Positions 44,713-55,185 are shown, counted from the stretch's first letter. The stretch is DNA of 64,000 nucleotides from DATAEK01 sp036258055 (GCA_036258055.1 DATAEK010000098.1:20946-84945), one strand, 5' to 3'. The notes: generated by a model from the sequence alone, not told the origin. Numbers and translations: made by a program.

Positions 44713-44985
44713 CTACCCTTCCTGCCCCTCTCCTGGGACGGTCCAGAGCTCGATCGGAATCGAGAGCAGCAGATAACGCTTTCGGAGATCGATGACATGA
44801 CCGGCGTAGTCCTCGCGACGAATCTTGTGCGCCAGCAGGTCGCTTCGCAGGCGCCTGAGTTCGTAGCGGTAGAGGTCACGCACGGCGTCGCGGAGCCTTC
44901 CGGGCGGCGTCGCCGGCCGCGGATCGAGCCCGTGACGCCTGAGCTCGTCGAGGACGCGCGGGTAGTACGTGTAAGTCTCACTCAA
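44713..44985 (-). CDS. Small protein between VWFA and ATPase genes (90 aa)
   Basis: From a TTG at 44985 that overlaps the VWFA gene's end by 8 nt, the frame encodes 90 residues: SETYTYYPRVLDELRRHGLDP, then TPPGRLRDAVRDLYRYELRRLRSDLLAHKIRREDYAGHVIDLRKRYLLLSIPIELW. It is basic, helical and non-random in composition, with no signal or membrane segment. I recognise no family. Its position 25 nt before the HerA-like ATPase gene and its coupling to the VWFA gene make it likely to be real and to work with the ATPase. TTG is the only start near the VWFA stop; the frame is open further upstream into antisense-like sequence. Confidence 0.65.
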   Translation of the reverse strand: MSETYTYYPRVLDELRRHGLDPRPATPPGRLRDAVRDLYRYELRRLRSDLLAHKIRREDYAGHVIDLRKRYLLLSIPIELWTVPGEGQEG

Positions 44986-46033
44986 CGTAATACTGACGGG
45001 CGAGAACCGTGGCTCCCTTCGGGCGGACGCGCACACGGATCTCGTGCCGCGTGCCCGCCGCACCTTGGGCGCCCTTCTCAACCGACAACACGTAGTAACC
45101 ACGCAGCGCGGCGTCGAGACGGTTCATGGCAACCTGCGGCAACTCGAACGTGCTCGCATAGAAACCTCCGGTCTCGTCGGCAACCGCCATCAAACCGGTC
45201 TCGAGGCTGTGGTGATCGGCCTGCGTGATGTCGAGCGCGAACACGGTCGTTCGCGACGCGATCAGCGCTTGCCGCGCCCGATCGTAATCGGCGTTCTGGA
45301 CGGCATACGAGTCCGCCGGCTCGCCGAAGGGGACCTTCAGCTCGCCGAAGCCGTATCCGAACAGCACCAGCGATTTGGCGCCTTCGATCCGGCCGAGCGC
45401 ATCGCCAAGCGCCAGCAGCGCCAGCTCCGGCGAGTACGGTTTCGGCCCTGCGCCCTTTTCGAGAGCCGCGAGCAACGACACATCCGGCGCGCGTTCGAGG
45501 GAAGGCGGTTGAGAGAAGATGCCGCCGCCGAGAACCCGGCGCAGCCGATTCCGGTCTGAGGTGAAGTCCTGCCAGACTCGAAGGGAGTGCTCGTAGACCA
45601 CGACAGCCGCGCGATCGCCCGGTCCGAGCCGTTCGGCGTACTGCGACGCATCGCGCATCACGCGAATCATGCCCTCGCCGCGCGAGGGCATGAGGTCTTT
45701 CTGAAAGAGAAACACGATCAAACGGCCGGAGGGCTGGCCAGGGATCCTCGCAGGCGCGAGCGTTTCCGGAACACCGGATGACGGCTCAGCTCCGTCGGCG
45801 CCAATCCATTGCGACCACTCGACTCGAGCCGGGCGCCCGTCGAATTCCACCATGAAATCATCGGCCGAGAGATTCAGGACGGGCTGCCCGCGCCCGTCCA
45901 TCACACGGGCGTCGACGAGCACACGCGACACAGTTACGCGCTCTTCGATTCGCTGCTGCGCGGCAGGACGAGCCGTCAGTGCCGCGACGGCGCCCATCGC
46001 CCACAAGCCATGCAGAAGGACCCGGCTTCCCAC
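44978..46033 (-). CDS. Secreted VWFA-type protein (acidobacterial TIGR03436-like)
   Basis: 351 residues with a signal peptide (ending PAAQQ). The layout matches the acidobacterial VWFA-related family: VTVSRVLVDARVMDGRGQPVLNLSADDFMVEFDGRPARVEW at the start, the Rossmann core from LIVFLFQKDLMPSRGEG on, and a final IRVRVRPKGATVLARQYYV strand. The metal-site pattern DxSxS is not preserved in this copy, so metal-dependent adhesion is doubtful. It should lie in the periplasm. Start codon GTG, with TAAGAT 8 nt before it, a possible leaderless start. It heads a four-gene leftward operon. Confidence 0.83.
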   Translation of the reverse strand: MGSRVLLHGLWAMGAVAALTARPAAQQRIEERVTVSRVLVDARVMDGRGQPVLNLSADDFMVEFDGRPARVEWSQWIGADGAEPSSGVPETLAPARIPGQPSGRLIVFLFQKDLMPSRGEGMIRVMRDASQYAERLGPGDRAAVVVYEHSLRVWQDFTSDRNRLRRVLGGGIFSQPPSLERAPDVSLLAALEKGAGPKPYSPELALLALGDALGRIEGAKSLVLFGYGFGELKVPFGEPADSYAVQNADYDRARQALIASRTTVFALDITQADHHSLETGLMAVADETGGFYASTFELPQVAMNRLDAALRGYYVLSVEKGAQGAAGTRHEIRVRVRPKGATVLARQYYVE

Positions 46034-46041
46034 GAGGATCT

Positions 46042-46047
46042 ATCTTA
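46042..46047 (-). promoter_or_regulatory. -10 box TAAGAT of the VWFA/ATPase operon
   Basis: This hexamer lies 8 nt before the GTG start at 46033 on the same strand. No Shine-Dalgarno sequence is found between, so transcription may start at the start codon. Confidence 0.4.
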
Positions 46048-46213
46048 AGTTCTCCGACCGGTTCGCGCGCAGGTCTGCTAGTATGCGCACCGTTTACAGC
46101 GTCCTGATAGCAATCGCGATGTGAAAGGTCTGTGGAAACGGTCAGCCGGCTCCGGCCGTGTGACTCCCCATGTCAAACCTGGCGCCAACGAGGGCCGGTA
46201 GCGAGGAGCGTGT

Positions 46214-46651
46214 ATGGCAGAGGATCGTGAGGGGAATTCGGGTGGGACCGATCCGCTGACGAAATCGGCGGAAGCGGTTGGCGGCGTGCTCGGCACCGCG
46301 ACACGCGTCGTCTCTAGTGCGGCGACGTCGGCCGTCGACACAGCCTCGAGCGTGGCGGGACAGGCAGTGGAAACGGCTCAGGGTGCAGGTGCTGCCATTT
46401 CTGGCGCCGCCAAGGCCGTGGTCAGGAAGACGGCCCAATCCCAGAAAGCGGTGCGCCGGACGATGAAGCGAACGGTGAAACGCGCCACACGCGGCGCCAA
46501 AGCCGCAATGCGGAAAGCCAGAAAGGCGGTGAGCCGAAAGCCCGCCAAGAAAACAGCCCGAAAGGCGAGCGGTCGTCCCAAGGCGAAGGCCAAGGCCAAG
46601 GCCAAGACCACGACGACCAGGAAGTCCAGCGCGAAGAAACGAAAGCGTTAA
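46214..46651 (+). CDS. Histone H1-like basic nucleoid protein
   Basis: 145 residues. The N-terminal 70 residues are Ala/Ser/Thr/Val-rich and helical (AVGGVLGTATRVVSSAATSAVDTASSVAGQ), while residues 70-145 are extremely basic with Lys/Ala/Arg repeats (KAVRRTMKRTVKRATRGAKAAMRKARKAVS, then the KAKAKAKAK and KKRKR tail). The C-terminal half resembles histone H1 tails and the Hc1/AlgP/KAP type of bacterial proteins, which bind and compact DNA non-specifically. Unlike those, its N-half lacks an obvious fold. GAGGAGC lies 6 nt before the ATG. A 32-nt perfect palindrome, probably a terminator, follows it. Confidence 0.75.
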   Translation: MAEDREGNSGGTDPLTKSAEAVGGVLGTATRVVSSAATSAVDTASSVAGQAVETAQGAGAAISGAAKAVVRKTAQSQKAVRRTMKRTVKRATRGAKAAMRKARKAVSRKPAKKTARKASGRPKAKAKAKAKTTTTRKSSAKKRKR

Positions 46652-46660
46652 TTCAGATGA

Positions 46661-46692
46661 GGTCGAGGCCGCCGTGCACGGCGGCCTCGACC
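46661..46692. terminator. 32-nt perfect palindrome between convergent genes
   Basis: GGTCGAGGCCGCCGTG is followed at once by its exact complement, giving a stem of up to 16 bp (14 with a minimal loop) between the H1-like gene and the M14 gene. There is no T-run. It could serve both directions. Confidence 0.65.
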
Positions 46693-46704
46693 GATCGTTC
46701 GCTC

Positions 46705-49584
46705 CTATCGCGGCGAGCCGTCCGTCGTCGCGTTCCCGCCCGGTGCCCTCGCCCCCAGATAGATCCCGTTGAAGAGGAACTTGAACGTTCCGTGCGGCTG
46801 CGCGCGGAAGGTGATCTCCGGACCGAACATGAACAGCTTGCCCTTTCCCACCGAGGCCTCGATCACCGCAACACCGTTCTGGAGATAGCCCTGGCCGTAC
46901 GCCCATCCGCTGCGGAGCGGTGTGGCGGTATCGAACCAGGCGATCGGACGGACTCCTTTCAACGCCGAATCCGGCTCGAGCTCGAAGACGGGGCTGTTGT
47001 CGAAGAAGACGTCGAGCGGATTGTTGAGGCCCTGTGCAATCGGCGCCGACGTGTCCACGGCGACCCGCAGGACCGACCCTGGCACGTAGAACTTCTCCGT
47101 CGGCAGGGGGCGCGACACGCCGTCCGGCGCTTTCTCGACGAGGTGATTGTTCACCGGCAAATCGAGCAGCTGCGCGAGGTTCATCCCTGATCGACCGACC
47201 GCGAGAATCGTGCCGCCGTCCGCGAGGAATTTCTGCAGCTGCGGCAGCGTCTGTGCGACGGTGTACGCGCCCTGCATGGCCTGATACTCGGGCGGGATGT
47301 TACCGCCTGCAGCGCCACCGCCACCGCCGCCACCACGACCGCCTGCCGCCTGCGCGGCAGCAGCAGCACCGGGGGCCGCACCTTCGGCTGGTGGCGTCCC
47401 GCCCCCACGACCACCGCGCCCGCCTCCGGGCGGCGCGGGGCCGACGCCGGACGGGAAGATGATCACGTCGTACTTGCTGGAGAGGTTACCGGCATCAAGG
47501 GTCTTGGGATACACGACGTCGAATGGGAAATCGAACTGCTCGAGTAGCCAGCGCGTGTGCCCTGCCGGCATCGACCCGCCGTACTGGTCGGCGAGAGCGA
47601 CGCGAATCTTGCGCAGCTTGATGGCGTTCGTCGTGCTGAGGTTCGCCGGGGCCGCGTCGAAGCTGACACCGAGCTCAGTCGCCATCTTCTGCAGGTCCGG
47701 CTTGATGCTCGCGGCGCCGGGAATGAGGAAGGCGCCGTTGGCTCCCTGCGTCCACAGCACCTCACGGCCCGCGGCGAGCAGACGGTTGACCGCGGTGAAG
47801 GCATTGTTCGACGCGTGGCTCAGAACCATCGCGCCGCTCGCGTCGGCGACCTTGCCGGGTGCGGGGTTCTGCAAGCCGGTCAGCCGCTCGAACGGCCCAT
47901 CGAAGCCGTCGAGGATGCGATCGAACTTCACCCCCATCTGATACGCCAGCGTCCAGCCCGCGTTGTCGTACGGACGCGTGGGTGGACCGCCGGGATACGG
48001 AATGTCGTCCGGATGGTCCTGCGGTTCGAACATGTCGAGGACGTGCGGCCGGAACGCCTGCGCGCTTTTCACGACGTACGAGCCTGCCGGGTAGCTCTTT
48101 CCGCCGACCGTGAATGCCGCCGTCGCGCGGTTGACGATCACGCCGCCTTTGATCAGCGCGTTGACGAACTTCGTCGCGGTCGGGAAATCCGGCTGATCCG
48201 ACGGGAGGATGAACCCGCGCGGATCGCGGTTCGCCGGATCGCGGAGCATCTTCTTGAAGAGCTCCGGCGAAACGCCGGCGCCTCGCCCTCCGCCTCCACC
48301 CGGACCCTCGTCACCCGCTGGCGCGTCGCTGCCCCGACCACCGCCGGCCGCGTTCTGCACGGCAATCACGCGGCGCGGCGTGGGCGTCCAACTGTCGCGG
48401 TTGCCGCGCTCGATCGAGTTCTTCCCCATCTGGTAGATGTTGTAGAGGAAGTTCTCGCGGTTCCGCGAGGCGATGTCGAGGACCGCCCAGTTCGCTGTGA
48501 GCGAGTAGTCGATCGACTGGCGGAAGTGCCAGACCTGTGGCTCGATCGGATAGTGCAGGCTCGCATCGGGCAGCTGCTTCGAGGGAACGAACGGGATCGT
48601 GACCGGCGTCGGGTTGCCGATCGTCTCGGTGAGCAACCCGATCATGTTGTGGAAGTAGGCCATCGTGCGCAGGCCACCGTTCCACCAGGTCGAGTAGCTC
48701 GATCCCCTGCGGCTCGTCACGCCCGGCTTTCCCTCCGCGTTGAATCGGGAGGCCATGGCCGCTCCAACGAGATCGAGCTCGGCGGGGATGATCGGATCGA
48801 AGTTGTAGTTGAACGGATCGCGGAACGGCGGCGCGAACATCACCGTCCCCGGGGGTCCGGTCTGGTGGTGGTTGTAGACGATTTGCGGGAACCACTCGAG
48901 ATACATGACCCGATTCATGTTGGTCGTCTCGGGCTGGTTCGCGATGTAGAAGTCGCGGTTGTTGTCGTGACCGATGTACTTCTGATAGAGCCGCGGCAGC
49001 CCATTCGTCGAACGGCGCTCCTGCTCCTGCTCGCGCATGTACCAGCTCGACACCAGCTCCATGCCGTCCGGGTTCGCGTGCACCGCAAGGATGACGAGGT
49101 CGTTGAGGAAGCGCAGCGTCTCCGGATCGTTCCGGCTCACGAGCTGATAGACGGTCTCGATCAGCTGGTGCGCGCCAAGCACCTCCGTCGCGTGGAGCCC
49201 GCCGTCGATCCAGACGACGCCCTTGCCTTCGCGCGCGAGCGCGTGCGCCTGGTCGTCGGTCAGACCCTCGGCGAGCGCGAGCTTTTTCGAGATCTCCTTG
49301 TAGCGATCGAGCTTCTTGAAGTTCTCGGGCGCAGTGATGATGGCCATCAACTGCGGACGCCCTTCGGCGGTCTTGCCGATCTCCACCACCCGCATGCGAT
49401 CGGATTCTTTGTCCAGCTTGTGCCAGTACTCCACCAGTTGGGTGTAAGTGGCCAGCTGGTAGTCGTCGCCGATGTTGAAGCCGAACTGCTGCTTCGGCGT
49501 CGTGATCGTCTGAGCGGCCGCACTCGCCGCCGCGAACACGAGCGCTGCAACCAGCGTCGAGTAGCGCCTGACGCGCATGTGCAT
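46705..49584 (-). CDS. Large secreted M14-family zinc carboxypeptidase, second copy
   Basis: 959 residues with a signal sequence (ending AAAQ). The catalytic domain has HxxE in GGLHATEVLGA, then VHANPDGMELV, DNNRDFYI and YNHHQTGP, where zinc and substrate residues are expected. A Gly/Pro/Ala-rich insert (about residues 735-780) splits the amidotransferase-like C-terminal region, where QYGGSMPAGHTRWLLEQFDFPFDVV and LLDAGNL-type strands can be read. It is related to, but clearly diverged from, the other M14 enzyme. GGGAGGGG lies 5 nt before the ATG at 49584. It ends next to the palindrome at 46661. Confidence 0.85.
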   Translation of the reverse strand: MHMRVRRYSTLVAALVFAAASAAAQTITTPKQQFGFNIGDDYQLATYTQLVEYWHKLDKESDRMRVVEIGKTAEGRPQLMAIITAPENFKKLDRYKEISKKLALAEGLTDDQAHALAREGKGVVWIDGGLHATEVLGAHQLIETVYQLVSRNDPETLRFLNDLVILAVHANPDGMELVSSWYMREQEQERRSTNGLPRLYQKYIGHDNNRDFYIANQPETTNMNRVMYLEWFPQIVYNHHQTGPPGTVMFAPPFRDPFNYNFDPIIPAELDLVGAAMASRFNAEGKPGVTSRRGSSYSTWWNGGLRTMAYFHNMIGLLTETIGNPTPVTIPFVPSKQLPDASLHYPIEPQVWHFRQSIDYSLTANWAVLDIASRNRENFLYNIYQMGKNSIERGNRDSWTPTPRRVIAVQNAAGGGRGSDAPAGDEGPGGGGGRGAGVSPELFKKMLRDPANRDPRGFILPSDQPDFPTATKFVNALIKGGVIVNRATAAFTVGGKSYPAGSYVVKSAQAFRPHVLDMFEPQDHPDDIPYPGGPPTRPYDNAGWTLAYQMGVKFDRILDGFDGPFERLTGLQNPAPGKVADASGAMVLSHASNNAFTAVNRLLAAGREVLWTQGANGAFLIPGAASIKPDLQKMATELGVSFDAAPANLSTTNAIKLRKIRVALADQYGGSMPAGHTRWLLEQFDFPFDVVYPKTLDAGNLSSKYDVIIFPSGVGPAPPGGGRGGRGGGTPPAEGAAPGAAAAAQAAGGRGGGGGGGAAGGNIPPEYQAMQGAYTVAQTLPQLQKFLADGGTILAVGRSGMNLAQLLDLPVNNHLVEKAPDGVSRPLPTEKFYVPGSVLRVAVDTSAPIAQGLNNPLDVFFDNSPVFELEPDSALKGVRPIAWFDTATPLRSGWAYGQGYLQNGVAVIEASVGKGKLFMFGPEITFRAQPHGTFKFLFNGIYLGARAPGGNATTDGSPR

Positions 49585-49674
49585 CTCATCCCCTCCCGTT
49601 TGAGGGGCTTACGATAGCACGAAGATTGAGGCTGAACAGTTCCGCGGCGCGGCGACCCGCAGGCATGTGACCGC

Positions 49675-49719
49675 AAAAAAAACGCGCTGAACGCGTCGCC
49701 ATCGACGACGTTCAGCGCG
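49675..49719 (-). terminator. Intrinsic terminator of the pilin gene
   Basis: CGCGCTGAACG pairs with CGTTCAGCGCG (49683-49693 and 49709-49719), and on the minus strand the stem is followed by eight T residues. This is the most canonical intrinsic terminator in the window, 18 nt after the pilin stop. Confidence 0.9.
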
Positions 49720-49736
49720 GGAACGACCCGGGATTG

Positions 49737-50288
49737 TTACTGGATCGGTGTACCCGACGCCGGCCTGCCGGCTTCGGTCATGATCAACGCCAGCGATGCC
49801 GTGTGCTCGTAGATGATGCCGTCGGAATTGGTGCCGAAGAACCGTGCCGGCGGCGACGCATCTAGCGGATCGGCCACCACTGCGTATCCCGTCGCAGCGC
49901 TCCCCACAGGAAGACCGTTGCAGGTCGGCGGAGCCGTCATGACTCCGGTACCTGCCATGCTGAAGTTATAGCCACTCTTGACGAAGGTCGGAGCCCCAGA
50001 GAGATCCTCCGGCAGGTACGCCTCGAGCGCCCCAGGAGGCTTCTTGCCCAGGGTCTTCAAGTCTGGCGCATAAAAGCCGGCCCCACACGTAATCGCGTAG
50101 CTCAGTTGCGCGCTGTTCACGACACGCATGGTGCCGATCGCCGACGTGACCTGCGCCGCCCCGCGGGCGCGCATCAGGCCCGGTATCGCCAGCGTCATCA
50201 GCAGACAAATCAGCGACACCACGAACAGCACGTCGATCAGCGTGAATCCGGCCTGCCCGTTCCGGCCTCGCGCGTTGATAGGATGCAT
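49737..50288 (-). CDS. Type IV pilin-like prepilin (orphan)
   Basis: 183 residues. The prepilin leader is short and basic (MHPINARGRNGQAG), cut between Gly14 and Phe15, followed by the hydrophobic helix FTLIDVLFVVSLICLLMTLAIPGLM. The residue at mature position 5 is Asp, not the usual Glu, which normally aids assembly with the major pilin. The globular part contains two cysteines (CGAGFYAP and PPTCNG) that could pair. Pilin-like proteins form pili or type II secretion pseudopili. No pilus machinery is adjacent. The ATG at 50288 is preferred over the longer frame because it gives the proper leader length. A terminator with eight T follows. Confidence 0.85.
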   Translation of the reverse strand: MHPINARGRNGQAGFTLIDVLFVVSLICLLMTLAIPGLMRARGAAQVTSAIGTMRVVNSAQLSYAITCGAGFYAPDLKTLGKKPPGALEAYLPEDLSGAPTFVKSGYNFSMAGTGVMTAPPTCNGLPVGSAATGYAVVADPLDASPPARFFGTNSDGIIYEHTASLALIMTEAGRPASGTPIQ

Positions 50289-50305
50289 CGTCGGCCACCC
50301 GTCAG

Positions 50306-50374
50306 CAGGCGCATCGCTGCGCCTGACCCTTGACAATTTTCGGCAGGTGCCACTTTTCGACTATCTGAAAAGTG
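50306..50374. promoter_or_regulatory. Two hairpins in the pilin leader/promoter region
   Basis: CAGGCGCA-TCGC-TGCGCCTG (50306-50325) sits 18 nt upstream of the pilin ATG. CACTTTTC-N8-GAAAAGTG (50351-50374) lies further up, with partial extension by GGCA/TGCC on both sides. The first could affect translation of the pilin; the second looks like an operator or the terminator of the transporter gene. Confidence 0.5.
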
Positions 50375-50442
50375 TCTTGCCAGCCCGCCCGCTGCCAAAA
50401 CCGCGCCTCACGCGGTTCCGCAACCCCTACATCTTTCTGGTT

Positions 50443-52380
50443 TTAGCGCTGCGCCCGTGCAGTCGCTGCGGGTATATGCCTCATGAGGTGCAAGAAGAGC
50501 ACCAGAGCCGTAACGGCAAATCCCGCCAAATCTGCCCAGATCGACGCATAAAAAAGGAGCAGTCCGCCGATCACAAGCAGCACCCGCTCGTTGGGGGTCG
50601 CCGGCGATCGGATCCAGCCGCCGAACCCGGCCGCGAGTGCGCCGACGCCGATCGCCGCCGTCGAAGAGGTGACCAGGATGTCGCGCCAGCTGGCCTGAAG
50701 CAGTACCCCCATCCCCTCCGGGCTGAGTGTGAACACGAACGGCACGAGGAAGGCCGGGAGCGTGTACTTCCACGTCAGCATCATCGTCTGGAAGGGGTTC
50801 GCGCCGGTGAGCGCCGCGGCGGCAAACGGCGAGAGTGCCGTCGGCGGACTGACTTCGGAGAGCACGGCGTAATAGAAGATGAACATGTGTGCGGCGACTT
50901 CGGGGACGCCCGATTTCACCAGCGCCGGCGCGACCATTACCGCCGCAATGATGTACGACGCCGTCACTGGCACGGCGAGGCCGAGCAGCCACACCGCAAG
51001 CGCGGAATACACGACCGTCAGAAACAGTCGCCCGGCAGCGAGCGACACGATGATCCCGGCCACCTTCAGTCCGAGTCCTGTCAGCGTCACGACGCCGACG
51101 ATGATGCCGGCCGTCGCCGTCGTTGCACACACGCCGAGCACGCCGAGTGCGCCGGCTTCGAGTGCGCGGGCGAGCCGCCGCGGTGTCAACGCACTGTCGG
51201 ATCGAATGAAGCTCAATCCGAACGCCAGTACCGTCGCCCAGAACACCGCGCGGAATGCGGACATCCCCGCGACCATGAAAGCCGCGATCGCGAGAAGCGA
51301 CGTGAAGTGGTAGCCGTACTTTCGCGTCAGTTCCCACGCGGGCGCGACCTCCGCCTCCGCGGCCTGCGTACCGAGCCGCCGCGACTCCGCCTCGATCATC
51401 AGAAAGATCGAGAGGTAATACAGCAGCGTCGGCACCGTGGCCATTACCAGGACTTTGAGGTATGAGATGTTCAGGAACTCGGCGATGAGAAACGCGGCAG
51501 CTCCGAGCGTTGGCGGTGAAAGGAGCGCACCAATCCCTGCCGCCGACAGGATCGCGGCGCCGACTTCGGGCTTGTAGCCGGCGCGGCGCAGGAGCGGCCA
51601 CGACACGGACCCGAGCATCACGGTCGTCGCAACCCCGCTCCCTGACACAGTACCCAGCAGAAACCCCGCGAGCGTGACGGTGCGTCCAGGCGCAGCACCC
51701 GAACGCGACTTCCCCATCAGCGCGAGCGACCAGTTGATGAAGAAGAGTCCCGCCCCTGAGAACTCGAGCATCGCACCGTAGATCGTGAAGAGCACGATGT
51801 AGGTGGCGGCGACGTCGAGCGGCACTCCGAAGACGCCTTCGAGGGTCATGTAGAGCGTACCGGCCAGCCGATCGATCGGATAACCGCGGTGCGCCAGCAG
51901 CGGCAGACCCACGCGGTCGAACACGGGACCAAAGTAGGCGTAGGCGAGGAAGCCGAGCGCTGTCACCGGCAGGATGGGACCGACGGCCCGCCTGGTCGCC
52001 TCGAGGACGAGCGCGATCGTCAGCACACCGAGCGCAACGTCGATCGGCAGCGGATCGGCGGCACGATACACGAACCGGCTGAAATCGAGGAGCGGCCAGG
52101 AGAGCGCGACGATCGCGGCCGCAGCGAGCACCCAATCGAGCACGGATGGCCGCCCGCCCGCGCCGCGGCGTGCCGGAAAGAGCAGGAACGTCAGAACCAA
52201 GGCGACGAGCAGGAAGCTGACGCGGTAGACCTGCGGTTGAACGATGAAGAGAACCCAGTAGAGGGAATACGCTGAGAGTCCGATCGCCAGCGCCCTCGCG
52301 ATCGCCCCGATCCATCCGCCCAGGGTGCGTGTCGGGGCGCCTTCCGACTCCTGAACCTGCTCCTCGAGCGACCGGGCCAT
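50443..52380 (-). CDS. TRAP transporter, fused 4TM/12TM permease (TAXI type)
   Basis: 645 residues with about 16 membrane helices. The large-subunit signature GFLLGTVSGSGVATTVMLGSVSWPLLRRAGYKPEVGAAI occurs near residue 250, followed by GIGALLSPPTLGAAAF. The N-terminal helices correspond to the small subunit. TAXI-TRAP systems use an ion gradient to import organic acids or amino acids captured by an extracytoplasmic binding protein. The binding-protein gene lies 11 nt upstream. The product ends just before a gap with hairpins. The substrate is not predictable, though dicarboxylates, glutamate or other acids are typical. Confidence 0.9.
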   Translation of the reverse strand: MARSLEEQVQESEGAPTRTLGGWIGAIARALAIGLSAYSLYWVLFIVQPQVYRVSFLLVALVLTFLLFPARRGAGGRPSVLDWVLAAAAIVALSWPLLDFSRFVYRAADPLPIDVALGVLTIALVLEATRRAVGPILPVTALGFLAYAYFGPVFDRVGLPLLAHRGYPIDRLAGTLYMTLEGVFGVPLDVAATYIVLFTIYGAMLEFSGAGLFFINWSLALMGKSRSGAAPGRTVTLAGFLLGTVSGSGVATTVMLGSVSWPLLRRAGYKPEVGAAILSAAGIGALLSPPTLGAAAFLIAEFLNISYLKVLVMATVPTLLYYLSIFLMIEAESRRLGTQAAEAEVAPAWELTRKYGYHFTSLLAIAAFMVAGMSAFRAVFWATVLAFGLSFIRSDSALTPRRLARALEAGALGVLGVCATTATAGIIVGVVTLTGLGLKVAGIIVSLAAGRLFLTVVYSALAVWLLGLAVPVTASYIIAAVMVAPALVKSGVPEVAAHMFIFYYAVLSEVSPPTALSPFAAAALTGANPFQTMMLTWKYTLPAFLVPFVFTLSPEGMGVLLQASWRDILVTSSTAAIGVGALAAGFGGWIRSPATPNERVLLVIGGLLLFYASIWADLAGFAVTALVLFLHLMRHIPAATARAQR

Positions 52381-52391
52381 CCGCGACGAGA

Positions 52392-53399
52392 TTACTTCAG
52401 CGCACCGGCCTGGCGATAGTAACGGAGAGCGCCGGGGTGAAATTCGGCGGGAGATCCTTTGACCGCGGTCTGAAGCGAGAGGTTGCGCGCCTCAGGATGG
52501 ATTTCGGCCAGCTCGCCGCGGTTCTCGAGGAGCGTCCGCGTGATGTCGAAGGCCAGATCCTCGGGCATCGATTTGTTCACGACGAGTACGTTGGCCACGC
52601 CGACCACCGGCACCGGCGCATCGAGACCCGGGTACGCGCCCGCTGGCAGCGCCAAAGGAAAGTAGAGATTGCCGTGATCGCGCTGAAGGGCGGGAAGCAC
52701 CTCGCCGTTCGGTACGAGCCTGATCGTGATGCCCGGCGTGTGCGAGAGATCCTGGATCGCGGCGGTGGGCAGCCCGCCGCTCCAGAAAAACGCATCGACC
52801 TTCCCGTCTTTCAGTGCGTCAGCGGACTCCGAGACGCCAAGTCCCTGCCGGGTGAGATCGCGTGCCGGATCCAACCCCGCGGCCGCGAGTACCCGGAGCG
52901 CGATGACCTCCGTTCCGCTGCCAGGGGATCCGGTGGACACGACTTTCCCGCGAAGGTCTGCAACCGTACGAATACTCGATGAGGCCAGCGCGACGATGTG
53001 GGTATAGTTGTCGTAGAGGACAGCGAGACAGACGGCGGGAACCGGACGTCCTTCGAACGGACCCCGCCCCTTGATCGCGTCCTCGAGCGTGTCGGCAAGC
53101 GCGAACGCGACATCCGCCCGCCCGTCTCGAATCAGCTTCAGGTTATCGACGGTTGCCGCCGTCACTTCCGCCGTCGCGCGGACTGAGGGCAGCTTCTCGT
53201 TGAGAACCTTGGCGATGCCGCCGCCGTACGGATAGTAGACGCCGCCGGTTCCGCCCGTCGCGATGGAGAGGAAGCGGGCCGAAGGTCTGCCGTCGGCGCC
53301 GCCACACGCGAGTGTGACAGCGAGCGCGAGCGCAGCCAACAGGACGAAAACGCGCGTTGCAGGTGCAGGCATCGGGCTGGCTTGATCGTCAGTCAGCAT
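52392..53399 (-). CDS. TAXI-family TRAP solute-binding lipoprotein
   Basis: 335 residues. The N-terminal signal has a lipobox (LACGG, Cys32 region), so the protein is lipid-anchored in the periplasm. The TAXI fold is marked by SIATGGTGGVYYPYGGGIAKVLNE near residue 45, TAATVDNLKLIRDGRADVAFALAD near residue 82 and DLRGKVVSTGSPGSGTEVIA near 150. It delivers its ligand to the fused permease encoded 11 nt downstream. The start ATG at 53399 lies beside TTGAATAATG, where a promoter may overlap the start. Ligand unknown. Confidence 0.9.
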   Translation of the reverse strand: MLTDDQASPMPAPATRVFVLLAALALAVTLACGGADGRPSARFLSIATGGTGGVYYPYGGGIAKVLNEKLPSVRATAEVTAATVDNLKLIRDGRADVAFALADTLEDAIKGRGPFEGRPVPAVCLAVLYDNYTHIVALASSSIRTVADLRGKVVSTGSPGSGTEVIALRVLAAAGLDPARDLTRQGLGVSESADALKDGKVDAFFWSGGLPTAAIQDLSHTPGITIRLVPNGEVLPALQRDHGNLYFPLALPAGAYPGLDAPVPVVGVANVLVVNKSMPEDLAFDITRTLLENRGELAEIHPEARNLSLQTAVKGSPAEFHPGALRYYRQAGALK

Positions 53400-53409
53400 T
53401 ATTCAATGC

Positions 53410-53431
53410 GCGTGGGGCCCCACCCCCACGC
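53410..53431. repeat. Dispersed hairpin element, copy C
   Basis: GCGTGGGG and CCCCACGC pair around CCCCAC, with the core GGGGCCCCACCCCC identical to copy A. CGCGCTTTACGCGCTGCGCG follows, a diverged form of the module beside copies A and B. It lies between the TAXI gene and the EttA gene. Confidence 0.7.
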
Positions 53432-53500
53432 GCTTTACGCGCTGCGCGCGACGGCCTTTGGCCTTGCCGCCCGCCGTCTGATACGGTCGCGGCGGGCAGC

Positions 53501-55171
<1,671 letters not shown>

Positions 55172-55179
55172 AATCGTCA

Positions 55180-55185
55180 ATTGTA
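55180..55185 (-). promoter_or_regulatory. -10 box TACAAT of ettA at the edge of a repeat tract
   Basis: The hexamer lies 8 nt before the ettA ATG. It is embedded in CAATCTACAATTG, so the promoter appears to be part of the CAATC repeat field. Confidence 0.45.

Noticed and set aside
42279..46033. Calling the HerA-like operon an anti-phage system
   Set aside because: There is no nuclease, Sir2, DUF4297 or other known effector, two products are exported, and similar ATPases occur in non-defence contexts. Recorded only as a hypothesis in the findings.
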